Positions 19,199 through 28,436 of a stretch of DNA of 64,000 nt are shown here, piece by piece. Source of the DNA: an uncultured Parabacteroides sp. (GTDB lineage: Bacteria; Bacteroidota; Bacteroidia; Bacteroidales; Tannerellaceae); NCBI RefSeq assembly GCF_947855115.1, contig NZ_CANTZW010000009.1, forward strand, positions 1-64,000, given 5' to 3'. Each line of letters begins with the position of its first letter. The first letter of the stretch is position 1. The position numbers were made by a program, and so were the translations under genes. The notes beneath the pieces were generated by a model, which was not told the DNA's origin, did not search any database, and worked only from the letters and a program-made list of their open reading frames with translations.

Positions 19199-21439
19199 AT
19201 GAAATTCGAGAATGAGTATTGGAATCACTTCAAGGGGGAGACCTGGAAGAAAGAGATCAACGTAAGAGATTTTATCCAAAGTAATTATACGCCTTATGAG
19301 GGGGATGATTCTTTTCTAGTCGCTTCTTCCGAGAAGACCCGCAAGGTCTGGAACAAGCTGACCGAGATGTTTAAGGTAGAGAGAGAAAAGGGAGTTTATG
19401 ATGCCGAGACTAAATTACCTCAGGGGATCGATGTGTATGGGCCGGGTTATATTGATAAGGAGAATGAGGTCATCGTCGGTTTGCAAACCGATGCCCCGCT
19501 GAAACGAGGTATTTTCCCGAAAGGCGGTATCCGTATGGTAGAGAACAGCCTGGAGGCCTATGGTTACCATCTGGATCCGATGACGAAAGAGATCTTCACT
19601 AAATACCGTAAGACGCATAACGAGGGCGTTTTCTCCGCGTACACGGAAGAGATGATCGCGGCTCGTCGCTCAGCTATTATAACCGGCTTGCCCGATGCGT
19701 ATGGCAGAGGACGTATTATCGGTGACTACCGTCGTGTCGCTTTATATGGAACAGCGATCTTGATCGAGGAGAAAAAACGCTTCTTGAAGCGTCTGGATAT
19801 CCAGGAAATCACGGAAGAGATTATTCAAAGGCGTGAGGAGATTTCGGAGCAGATCAAGGCTTTGAAAGCGTTTGAGAAGATGTGCGCTAGCTATGGCTTC
19901 GATGTGACCCGTCCAGCGCAAAACGCTCGTGAGGCGGTACAGTTCTTGTATTTTGCTTATTTGGCGGCGGTAAAGGATCAGGATGGCGCGGCGATGTCTA
20001 TCGGGCGTACCTCCACATTCTTGGATATTTACATTGAGAAAGACATTCGTGAGGGTAAGCTGACGGAGGAAGAGGCGCAAGAGTTGATAGACCAATTGAT
20101 CATCAAATTGCGTATCGTCCGTTTTTTGCGTACTCCGGAATACAATGATTTGTTCTCCGGCGACCCGGTTTGGGTAACGGAGTCTTTAGGTGGACAAGGC
20201 GTGGATGGACGTTCTTTGGTAACGAAGACTTCTTATCGTTATCTTCATACATTATACAATCTTGGTCCGGCTCCGGAACCTAACCTGACGGTTCTGTGGT
20301 TCAAGAACGCTCCTGAGAACTGGAAACGTTTCTGTGCCAAGGTTTCTATCGAAACGTCGGCTATCCAATATGAGAATGACGATTTGATGCGTCCGGATTA
20401 TGGGGATGATTATGGTATCGCTTGCTGTGTTTCCCCGATGAAGATCGGTAAGCAAATGCAGTTCTTCGGTGCCCGTGCGAACTTGGCGAAGTGTTTATTG
20501 TATGCGATCAACGGAGGTCGCGACGAACGTAGCGGTGTACAGGTGGCCCCGATGTTCGAGCCGATTCGCGGCGAGTATCTGGAATACGACGAGGTGATGG
20601 CTAAATATGAGCAAATGATGCGTTGGTTGGCGAAGGTGTATGTGAACGCCCTGAAGATAATCCATTATATGCATGATAAGTATGCGTATGAGGCGTTCGA
20701 GATGTCGCTTCACGATGGGGATGTGGAGCGTATCCGTGCGACTGGTATCGCGGGGCTTTCTATCGTAGCCGATTCTTTGGCCGCCATCCGCGACACGAAA
20801 GTTCGCGTGATCCGTGACGAGCGTGGCCTGGCGGTTGATTTTGAGCGTGAGGGCGAGTATGTTCCTTTCGGTAATAACGATGATCGTACGGATAGTATCG
20901 CCGTGGAGATCACCGAGAAGTTCATGGAATATTTGCGTCAGCATGAGACGTATCGCCACGCAAAACCGACTCAGTCGATTCTTACGATCACCTCCAACGT
21001 GGTGTATGGAAAGAAGACCGGAACGACACCGGATGGCCGTGTCGGTGGAACTCCTTTCGCCCCGGGCGCGAACCCGATGAACGGTCGCGACACGAAGGGG
21101 GCTGTCGCGGCGTTGGCTTCTGTGGCGAAACTTCCGTTCCAGCATGCGCACGACGGTATCTCTTATACATTCGCCGTTTCACCGGCTACTCTAGGAAAAG
21201 AGCGTGATGTGCAGATCAGTAATTTGGTTGGTTTATTGGATGGCTATTTTACTCCGGATGGAGGCCAACATCTAAATGTTAATGTCTTCGATAAGGAATT
21301 GTTGATCGACGCGATGGAACACCCCGAGAAATATCCGCAGCTTACGATCCGCGTATCCGGATATGCCGTGAATTTCGTGAAGTTGACTCGCGAACAACAG
21401 TTAGATGTTATTTCAAGAACGATTAACCATTCACTATAA
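19199..21439 (+). CDS. pflB: formate C-acetyltransferase (pyruvate formate-lyase)
   Basis: A 746-residue glycyl-radical enzyme converting pyruvate and CoA to acetyl-CoA and formate during anaerobic growth. The catalytic Cys pair is in [13 protein letters not shown]. The radical glycine is Gly721 in RVSGYAVNF, 25 residues from the end. The family block [25 protein letters not shown] is present as [17 protein letters not shown] and MNGRDTKG. The ATG at 19199 ([11 protein letters not shown]) is preferred over an in-frame GTG 24 bases upstream because PFL proteins begin at about this point. The activase gene starts on the base after its stop. Confidence 0.95.
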   Translation: MKFENEYWNHFKGETWKKEINVRDFIQSNYTPYEGDDSFLVASSEKTRKVWNKLTEMFKVEREKGVYDAETKLPQGIDVYGPGYIDKENEVIVGLQTDAPLKRGIFPKGGIRMVENSLEAYGYHLDPMTKEIFTKYRKTHNEGVFSAYTEEMIAARRSAIITGLPDAYGRGRIIGDYRRVALYGTAILIEEKKRFLKRLDIQEITEEIIQRREEISEQIKALKAFEKMCASYGFDVTRPAQNAREAVQFLYFAYLAAVKDQDGAAMSIGRTSTFLDIYIEKDIREGKLTEEEAQELIDQLIIKLRIVRFLRTPEYNDLFSGDPVWVTESLGGQGVDGRSLVTKTSYRYLHTLYNLGPAPEPNLTVLWFKNAPENWKRFCAKVSIETSAIQYENDDLMRPDYGDDYGIACCVSPMKIGKQMQFFGARANLAKCLLYAINGGRDERSGVQVAPMFEPIRGEYLEYDEVMAKYEQMMRWLAKVYVNALKIIHYMHDKYAYEAFEMSLHDGDVERIRATGIAGLSIVADSLAAIRDTKVRVIRDERGLAVDFEREGEYVPFGNNDDRTDSIAVEITEKFMEYLRQHETYRHAKPTQSILTITSNVVYGKKTGTTPDGRVGGTPFAPGANPMNGRDTKGAVAALASVAKLPFQHAHDGISYTFAVSPATLGKERDVQISNLVGLLDGYFTPDGGQHLNVNVFDKELLIDAMEHPEKYPQLTIRVSGYAVNFVKLTREQQLDVISRTINHSL

Positions 21440-22159
21440 GTGGTAAAAGGCAGGATTCATTCATTAGAGAGTTTCGGGACCGTAGATGGTCCCGGAATTC
21501 GCTTTGTCGTTTTTATGCAAGGCTGCCCGTTGCGTTGTTTGTATTGCCATAATCCGGATACTTGGAACCTGAAAGGGGAGGCGAAATACCAGATGGCTCC
21601 CGATGAGTTGTTGGCAGAAGTGTTGCGGTATAAAAATTTTATCGCCCGTGGAGGTGTGACCGTTACCGGTGGAGAACCTTTGTCGCAACCGGAATTCCTG
21701 AGAGTGTTTTTCCGGTTATGCCGTGAGCAGGGGCTTCATACGGCTTTGGATACATCGGGCCACATATATACCTCGAAAGCTTTGGAGGTCTTGGATTATG
21801 TGGATTTAGTATTGTTAGACATCAAAACCTTAAACCCTGATTTACATCTGCAACTGACAGGGGTCAAACTGGATAATACGCTTTTATTCCTGGATGAACT
21901 GGAAAGACGGGGTATAGATACTTGGATTCGTCACGTTATCGTCTCCGGATATACGGATAATGATGAGTGGCTGGAGACGATAGCCCGGTATGTCAGTCGC
22001 TATAAGGTGGTTCGAAAAGTGGAGTTATTGCCTTATCATACGATGGGTACTTTTAAATACGAGCAATTGGGGCTCGATTATCGGTTGAAGGGGGTAGAGC
22101 CGTTGTCGAAAGAACGTTTAGATAATGCGAAGGCCATATTCTCCCGTTACTGTCTGTAA
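21440..22159 (+). CDS. pflA: pyruvate formate-lyase activating enzyme
   Basis: A 239-residue radical-SAM activase that installs the glycyl radical on PflB. The [4Fe-4S] motif CPLRCLYC places cysteines at 29, 33 and 36, and the SAM-binding GGEP is in VTVTGGEPLSQPEF. The start is GTG, directly abutting the pflB stop codon, which implies translational coupling. The N-terminus VKGRIHSLESFGTVDGPGIR aligns with E. coli PflA, which supports this start. Confidence 0.95.
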   Translation: MVKGRIHSLESFGTVDGPGIRFVVFMQGCPLRCLYCHNPDTWNLKGEAKYQMAPDELLAEVLRYKNFIARGGVTVTGGEPLSQPEFLRVFFRLCREQGLHTALDTSGHIYTSKALEVLDYVDLVLLDIKTLNPDLHLQLTGVKLDNTLLFLDELERRGIDTWIRHVIVSGYTDNDEWLETIARYVSRYKVVRKVELLPYHTMGTFKYEQLGLDYRLKGVEPLSKERLDNAKAIFSRYCL

Positions 22160-22280
22160 ACATACATGATAAATGTTTATCCCCTGTTTTTGGGGGTTGG
22201 ATGAGGAATTTTCCGTCTTCATATATTTCTTTTTTATATTTAGAGGGCCCCGATTACATTTGTAAATAAAAAGTGAATAT

Positions 22281-22766
22281 ATGGTAAATAAAAAAATGTT
22301 GGTATTGGCTCTGTTGGCCTTGGGACTACCTGTTTGCGCGTCCGGAAATGAGAAACCTCAAAGAAGATCACATTGTGGTTGTTCGTGTTGCTGTCCTCCA
22401 CCGCCTTTTGCTCCCCGACAAGACAGGCAAAGGCCACCTCTGGGGCCTCCTCCTTCTTTTATCCATGAAGACTTGGTAGATGTTTTGTCCTTGACAGACG
22501 AACAGCGCCGGAAAATAGAGGATTGGGAAACTTCCTTCCGAAAGCAAATGGATGAGATGCGTAGGAAAGATGAGCAAGCCAGAAGGCAAAATGATGAGAA
22601 ACGGAAGAAGGAGATGGATGCTCTGATGGAAGCTCAACGAGATAGCTTGAAATCTATCTTATCGGATAACCAGTATGAACTATTTCAGGAATATATGGAA
22701 AAGAATCGTCCGAAGGGGCCGCGAGGTCCGGAAGATAGATTCGGGCCTGGTCCCGATCGTTTTTAA
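22281..22766 (+). CDS. small periplasmic Spy/CpxP-like protein
   Basis: A 161-residue exported protein. A signal peptide (about 1-21, ending CASG) is followed by a Cys/Pro-rich stretch (HCGCSCCCPPPPFAPR) and then a charged helical region. That region opens with the LTxEQ-type motif (LSLTDEQRRKIEDWE) seen in Spy/CpxP-like envelope-stress chaperones. The C-terminus is rich in Gly/Pro (RPKGPRGPEDRFGPG). The CGCSCCC cluster is unusual for this family and might bind metal; that is inference. It sits alone between pflA and a Crp-type regulator. Confidence 0.6.
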   Translation: MVNKKMLVLALLALGLPVCASGNEKPQRRSHCGCSCCCPPPPFAPRQDRQRPPLGPPPSFIHEDLVDVLSLTDEQRRKIEDWETSFRKQMDEMRRKDEQARRQNDEKRKKEMDALMEAQRDSLKSILSDNQYELFQEYMEKNRPKGPRGPEDRFGPGPDRF

Positions 22767-22913
22767 TAGGTACGTAACAAGGCCTGGTCTCTCGATCAAG
22801 CCTTGTGATTATGCAACCAGTTAATCGGGGAAAACAATCAGATCCGATTAACTTTTAAACGATAGTAATAATTTTTTGCCTAGACTAACCTTGACTATTT
22901 AATATGTGTTTGT

Positions 22914-22943
22914 TTTGTAATATGCGACAAATATCTATTTTTG
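22914..22943 (+). promoter_or_regulatory. promoter of Crp/Fnr-family gene
   Basis: TTTG (22914-22917) and TATTTTTG (22936-22943) are separated by 18 bases, a textbook Bacteroides promoter. An AAGGAG ribosome site at 22945-22950 comes immediately after it. Confidence 0.65.
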
Positions 22944-22957
22944 TAAGGAGATAAAAA

Positions 22958-22978
22958 ATGATATATATCAGAAAATGA
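22958..22978 (+). CDS. possible six-codon leader peptide
   Basis: ATG seven bases after AAGGAG opens a six-residue frame (MIYIRK). Its TGA overlaps the ATG of the regulator gene as ATGA, a geometry typical of translational coupling. The strong ribosome site is positioned for this mini-ORF rather than for the regulator start. Confidence 0.3.
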   Translation: MIYIRK

Positions 22979-23565
22979 TAAAAGATATGAAAACACCACG
23001 AGAAATAGCCGGAATGATATCTAAACGCTTTTATCCGTTGTCCGAAGAAGATTTGGATTCTTTGGCGTCGATCATAGAATCGAGCAAGGCCGCGAAAGGA
23101 GAATTAGTATTGAATAACGGGCAAATAGCGAAATATTTATATTATGTTGAATCGGGATTATTACGCCAGTTTTATTATAAGAATAAACGTGATATTACCG
23201 AGCATTTCTCATGTGAGGGAAATATCGTTATTTGTATAACGAGCACATTCCGGAGAGAACCGACACATTTGTTAATCGAGGCGTTGGAGCCAACGGTTTA
23301 TCACCGGATCTCTTTTGTCGGGCTTGATGATCTATTGAAAACATCTTTGGCGATTAATAGATTGTATCGGAAAATATTAGAATGCGCCTTGATGCTTTCA
23401 CAAAAGAAAGCGGACTCTTGGCGTTTTGAGTCGGCGAGAAAACGTTATCTGCGCTTTCAGCAAGAATATCCGGAAGTGGCGAAACGTGCTTCTGTGAATC
23501 ATATCGCCTCGTATTTATTGATGACCCCGGAATCTTTGAGCCGGGTACGGGCGGGAGTTTTGTGA
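22975..23565 (+). CDS. Crp/Fnr-family transcriptional regulator
   Basis: A 196-residue regulator. It has an N-terminal cyclic-nucleotide-binding-like beta-barrel (about 30-120; ELVLNNGQIAKYLYYVESGLLRQFYYKNKRD) and a short C-terminal helix-turn-helix (HIASYLLMTPESLSRVRAGVL). There is no Cys cluster for an Fnr-type iron-sulphur centre. The cNMP-contact residues are not clearly kept, so the effector is unknown. The start may also be the ATG four codons in (MKTPREIAG). The thioesterase gene follows after 35 bases. Confidence 0.85.
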   Translation: MIKDMKTPREIAGMISKRFYPLSEEDLDSLASIIESSKAAKGELVLNNGQIAKYLYYVESGLLRQFYYKNKRDITEHFSCEGNIVICITSTFRREPTHLLIEALEPTVYHRISFVGLDDLLKTSLAINRLYRKILECALMLSQKKADSWRFESARKRYLRFQQEYPEVAKRASVNHIASYLLMTPESLSRVRAGVL

Positions 23566-23600
23566 ACGATTGAATTATAATTATAAACTTAGATGGTAAA

Positions 23601-23969
23601 ATGGAAAAAGGATTGACTTTTACGAGTAAAGACACCGTTCGGGTGGAAAATTTAGCAAAGACTGTAGGTTCTGGGGATTTAGAGGTATTAGCTACGCCAG
23701 CCATGGCTGCCTTGATGGAAAACGCGGCGATGCGTGCCGTTGCGCCCGAACTTCCCGATGGATCTACGACGGTAGGCGCCATGTTACAGCTTACACATAC
23801 GAGACCTTCTGGTATGGGTGAGACGTTTACGGCTACCGCGGTATTGGAAGAGGTAGATGGACGTAAGCTGACTTTCTCGCTGGTGGCGAGCGATTCGAAA
23901 GGCGTGATAGGTGAGGGAAAACATGTCCGCTATATCGTAGACCGGCAAAAATTCATGTCGAAACTATGA
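23601..23969 (+). CDS. hot-dog-fold thioesterase (FlK-like)
   Basis: A 122-residue small thioesterase related to fluoroacetyl-CoA thioesterase FlK. The Thr-Glu-His catalytic set can be read in ATPAMAALMENAA (Thr, Glu) and LQLTHTRPSGMG (His). Such proteins hydrolyse short acyl-CoA esters; the substrate here is unknown. It is probably cotranscribed with the Crp-type regulator upstream. Confidence 0.82.
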   Translation: MEKGLTFTSKDTVRVENLAKTVGSGDLEVLATPAMAALMENAAMRAVAPELPDGSTTVGAMLQLTHTRPSGMGETFTATAVLEEVDGRKLTFSLVASDSKGVIGEGKHVRYIVDRQKFMSKL

Positions 23970-24040
23970 TGCCTCTACCTACATTCAGGTATTATGAGGG
24001 TGGAAAATAGCAATTTGTAGTGATTTTACGATTCAAGTAA

Positions 24041-25360
<1,320 letters not shown>

Positions 25361-25417
25361 GTATAGAAAGTAAATTATAATCGCTAATTATGTAGTAAGC
25401 CAAAACCCAAGATATTG

Positions 25418-25448
25418 AAGGGCTTCTCCGTGAGGAGAGGTCCTTTTT
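25418..25448 (+). terminator. terminator after eno
   Basis: AAGGGCTTCTCC and GGAGAGGTCCTT pair around a GTGA tetraloop (two wobble pairs), followed by TTTTTATTT. Confidence 0.75.
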
Positions 25449-25525
25449 ATTTGTTGATAAAATATTATCTATAACCTCATAAAATATATCGATTAAAAAA
25501 ATTGCTTTAATAGGAAAATATGTTA

Positions 25526-25533
25526 TATTTTTG
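25526..25533 (+). promoter_or_regulatory. ahpC promoter, -7 element
   Basis: TATTTTTG lies 48 bases before the ahpC start. TTG at 25502-25504 is a weak -33 candidate with 21-base spacing. No OxyR site could be identified by eye. Confidence 0.45.
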
Positions 25534-25581
25534 TGTTGGAAATAAAAACAAATAGTATTCATTAAAAAAATAAGAACAAGT

Positions 25582-26148
25582 ATGGAACCGATTATTAATT
25601 CTCAACTTCCGGAGTTTAAAGTACAAGCTTTTCAGAATGGTAATTTCAAGACTGTATCCAATGAGGATGTCTTGGGCAAGTGGGCTATCTTTTTCTTCTA
25701 TCCGGCCGATTTTACGTTTGTTTGTCCGACGGAATTGGTCGATATGGCAGAGAAGTATGAACAGTTCAAGTCTATGGGAGTAGAAGTTTATTCTGTAAGT
25801 ACAGACTCTCATTTCGTGCATAAGGCTTGGCACGACGCTTCCGAGACAATTCGTAAGATTCAATATCCGATGTTGGCAGATCCCACAGGTGCGCTATGCC
25901 GTGCGTTTGGCGTGATGATCGAGGAAGAGGGTATGGCATACCGCGGTACTTTCTTGGTAAATCCGGAAGGAAAGATCAAGGTTGCCGAGATTCATGACAA
26001 CAATATCGGTCGTGACGCTTCCGAGTTGCTCCGTAAGGTAGAGGCCGCCCAGTTTGTAGCCTCACATGATGGCGAGGTTTGTCCCGCTAAATGGAAAAAG
26101 GGCGAGGCTACCTTGAAACCGAGTATAGACTTGGTAGGGAAAATCTAA
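25582..26148 (+). CDS. ahpC: alkyl hydroperoxide reductase peroxiredoxin subunit
   Basis: A 188-residue typical 2-Cys peroxiredoxin that reduces H2O2 and organic peroxides. The peroxidatic Cys48 is in FTFVCPTELVD and the resolving Cys167 in GEVCPAKWKKG. The length matches the AhpC family. The partner flavoprotein gene ahpF follows after a 112-base spacer that contains nested inverted repeats. Confidence 0.97.
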   Translation: MEPIINSQLPEFKVQAFQNGNFKTVSNEDVLGKWAIFFFYPADFTFVCPTELVDMAEKYEQFKSMGVEVYSVSTDSHFVHKAWHDASETIRKIQYPMLADPTGALCRAFGVMIEEEGMAYRGTFLVNPEGKIKVAEIHDNNIGRDASELLRKVEAAQFVASHDGEVCPAKWKKGEATLKPSIDLVGKI

Positions 26149-26159
26149 ATAAATAGGGG

Positions 26160-26226
26160 AATAGAGAATTGAGTATTGAATGTAATAGGCAGGAGATGCC
26201 TATTACGGATTTATCAATTCTCTATT
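26160..26226 (+). repeat. nested inverted repeats in the ahpC-ahpF spacer
   Basis: An outer perfect 13-bp repeat (26160-26172 with 26214-26226) encloses an inner perfect 10-bp stem (GTAATAGGCA, 26182-26191, with 26197-26206) around GGAGA. There is no T run directly after the inner stem. The structure could attenuate read-through or stabilise the ahpC mRNA. Confidence 0.6.
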
Positions 26227-26260
26227 TTAATTTTAAATTCTTAAATTGAGATTATAGATC

Positions 26261-27814
26261 GTGTTAGAATCAGCATTAAAAGAACAATTAAAAGGTATTT
26301 TTGCCGGGTTAAGCGCAAATTATACTTTGGATATATCTGTTTCCTCTATGCATGAAAGCCGACAGGAATTGTTGGATTTATTAGGGGATGTAACCTCCTG
26401 TTCGGATAAAATATCCATGCAAGTATCAGAAGGGGACGGGTTGGAATTCATCTTATTAAAGAATGGGGAGAAAACGGGGATTAAGTTCCGTGGAATACCG
26501 AATGGACATGAGTTTACTTCCTTGCTTCTGGCGATCTTGAATGCGGACGGAAAAGGCAAGAATTTTCCGGACGAGAGCATTTGTAACCGTGTCAAGGCCT
26601 TGAACGGCCCGATACATTTGACAACCTATGTCTCTTTGACCTGTACGAACTGCCCGGATGTGGTACAGGCGTTAAACGCCATGACGACCCTGAATCCTCG
26701 TATCCATCATGAGATGGTAGATGGTGCTATCAACCAGGCGGAAGTTGAGGCCTTGAAGATACAAGGAGTACCCTCTGTTTTCGCGGATGGAAAACTTATC
26801 CATGTAGGGCGCGGGGAATTCGGTGAGTTATTATCGAAACTGGAGGCTCAGTATGGAATTGATGAGAACTTGACGGAGAAGACGGAAAAGCGATACGATG
26901 TGGTTGTGGTTGGCGGTGGGCCGGCTGGTGCTTCCGCCGCTATTTATTCTGCCCGGAAGGGCCTGAATGTAGCTGTCGTGGCAGAGCGTATCGGCGGGCA
27001 GGTGAAGGAGACGGTTGCGATAGAGAACCTGATTTCCGTCCCGGAGACAACAGGAAGCCAATTGGCTGATAATCTGCGTCTGCATATGCGTCAATATGCG
27101 ATAGATTTATTGGAGCATCGCCGGATAGAGAAGCTGGCGGTAGAAGGGAACGAGAAAGTTTTATCTACGGCGGGCGGCGAGGTATTCAAGGCTCCGGCGG
27201 TCATTGTCGCTACGGGTGCGAGTTGGCGTAAATTGAATGTACCGGGTGAGGCTGAGTATATCGGGCACGGGGTGGCTTTTTGTCCGCATTGCGACGGTCC
27301 GTTTTATAAGGGAAAACAAGTTGCCGTGGTTGGTGGAGGAAATTCCGGTATCGAGGCGGCTATTGATTTGGCGGGAATCTGCTCGAAAGTGACCGTTCTG
27401 GAGTTTATGGATGAGTTGAAGGCTGATCAAGTCTTGCGGGAGAAAGCGAAGAGCTTACCCAATGTCGAGATTTTTGTCAGTTCGCAAACGACAGAGGTGA
27501 TCGGGAACGGAGAGAAGGTAACCGGTATCCGTATAAAAGATCGTAAGACCAAGGAAGAGCGTGTCATAAACTTGGACGGTATTTTTGTTCAAATCGGCTT
27601 GGCCGCTAATAGCGGTGTTTTTAAAGAGGTGGTCGAGACAAACCGCCTCGGTGAGATCGTGATCGATACGCATTGCCGGACGAATGTACCGGGTATTTAT
27701 GCGGCGGGCGATGTTTCTACCGTGCCGTTCAAGCAAATCATCATTTCTATGGGAGAAGGAGCCAAGGCTGCCCTTTCTGCTTTTGAAGACCGGGTTCGTG
27801 GTGTACTTGGCTGA
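26261..27814 (+). CDS. ahpF: alkyl hydroperoxide reductase subunit F
   Basis: A 517-residue flavoprotein that passes electrons from NADH to AhpC. Two N-terminal thioredoxin-like folds carry the Cys128-x-x-Cys131 pair (TCTNCPD). The remainder is a thioredoxin-reductase module with FAD-binding [13 protein letters not shown], the redox pair in [13 protein letters not shown]-binding [12 protein letters not shown] and a C-terminal GIYAAGDVS. The start is GTG ([10 protein letters not shown]), which matches AhpF N-termini. Confidence 0.96.
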   Translation: MLESALKEQLKGIFAGLSANYTLDISVSSMHESRQELLDLLGDVTSCSDKISMQVSEGDGLEFILLKNGEKTGIKFRGIPNGHEFTSLLLAILNADGKGKNFPDESICNRVKALNGPIHLTTYVSLTCTNCPDVVQALNAMTTLNPRIHHEMVDGAINQAEVEALKIQGVPSVFADGKLIHVGRGEFGELLSKLEAQYGIDENLTEKTEKRYDVVVVGGGPAGASAAIYSARKGLNVAVVAERIGGQVKETVAIENLISVPETTGSQLADNLRLHMRQYAIDLLEHRRIEKLAVEGNEKVLSTAGGEVFKAPAVIVATGASWRKLNVPGEAEYIGHGVAFCPHCDGPFYKGKQVAVVGGGNSGIEAAIDLAGICSKVTVLEFMDELKADQVLREKAKSLPNVEIFVSSQTTEVIGNGEKVTGIRIKDRKTKEERVINLDGIFVQIGLAANSGVFKEVVETNRLGEIVIDTHCRTNVPGIYAAGDVSTVPFKQIIISMGEGAKAALSAFEDRVRGVLG

Positions 27815-27875
27815 GGAGAGTACCTGCAAATAGGTAATTCTTGAACAGCGTATCTCTTTTATCGGTTAATATTCG

Positions 27876-27884
27876 TATATTTGC
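27876..27884 (+). promoter_or_regulatory. promoter -7 element upstream of His-rich protein
   Basis: TATATTTGC fits the consensus and ends 17 bases before the ATG at 27902. An upstream in-frame ATG at 27881 overlaps this element and so cannot be the start if the promoter is used. Confidence 0.5.
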
Positions 27885-27901
27885 GATTGAGAGAAAAAGA
27901 G

Positions 27902-28252
27902 ATGGATGGATTAAGAAAATATCTGAGGATATTACTCCCTACGCTGTTCATTGCCTATTTGGGATGTCTTATCGCGTTTACCCACGTTCATATAATAAAC
28001 GGGGTAACAATCGTCCATTCCCACCCTTATCATAAAACGGATGATGGCCGTCCGGACCACGAGCATGGTTACGCCCAATTCCAGTTGCTCCATCAATTAT
28101 CTGTCTTGCAAATAACGGGTACGGCTTTTGTCGCTATCCTGTTGGTCGCTTTTTATGCCTTTATCCGTAGTTTGTCTTTCGCTCCGGTTTATCCGGACTA
28201 TATCGTTCCCTTCCGGGGGAAACGTACGCTCCGGGCTCCTCCCGTATTCTGA
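27902..28252 (+). CDS. small His-rich membrane protein
   Basis: A 116-residue protein with two hydrophobic helices (about 8-28 and 70-95) flanking a hydrophilic loop dense in His. The loop contains THVHIING, VHSHPYHK, PDHEHGY and LLHQ, about ten His in 45 residues, a pattern seen in metal-binding segments. The family is not recognised. It lies just upstream of a TonB-dependent receptor, so a role in metal sensing or transfer (Zn, Cu, Ni or Co) is a reasonable inference. The start was chosen from the promoter position and the GAGAAAAAGAG purine tract. Confidence 0.7.
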   Translation: MDGLRKYLRILLPTLFIAYLGCLIAFTHVHIINGVTIVHSHPYHKTDDGRPDHEHGYAQFQLLHQLSVLQITGTAFVAILLVAFYAFIRSLSFAPVYPDYIVPFRGKRTLRAPPVF

Positions 28253-28276
28253 TACATAATAAGCTAATCATTTTAT

Positions 28277-28380
28277 CCGGTTGTAGAGACGCGGCGTGCC
28301 GCGTCTCAGCACTGTCTGATAGTATTCTGAGTTACTATTTTGAGGGGATGAGACGCGGCACGCCGCGTCTCTACAACTGG
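28277..28380. repeat. REP/BIME-like inverted repeat
   Basis: Two perfect 29-bp inverted arms (28280-28308 and 28349-28377) face each other across 40 bases. Each arm is itself nearly palindromic (GAGACGCGGC, two bases, GCCGCGTCTC). One further mismatch and two more matched pairs extend it outwards. The GC-rich sequence stands out from its surroundings. It resembles repetitive extragenic palindromes mobilised by RAYT-type transposases; no transposase is in the window. Confidence 0.75.
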
Positions 28381-28436
28381 GTTATGCTTGTCCTTTGGGA
28401 TAAATAACATTGTATTACTTATCAGAATAAATTAAA

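Noticed and set aside
20495..21151. Long minus-strand frame opposite pflB
   Set aside because: Arginine-rich antisense translation with no motif; it is a shadow of the highly conserved pflB gene.
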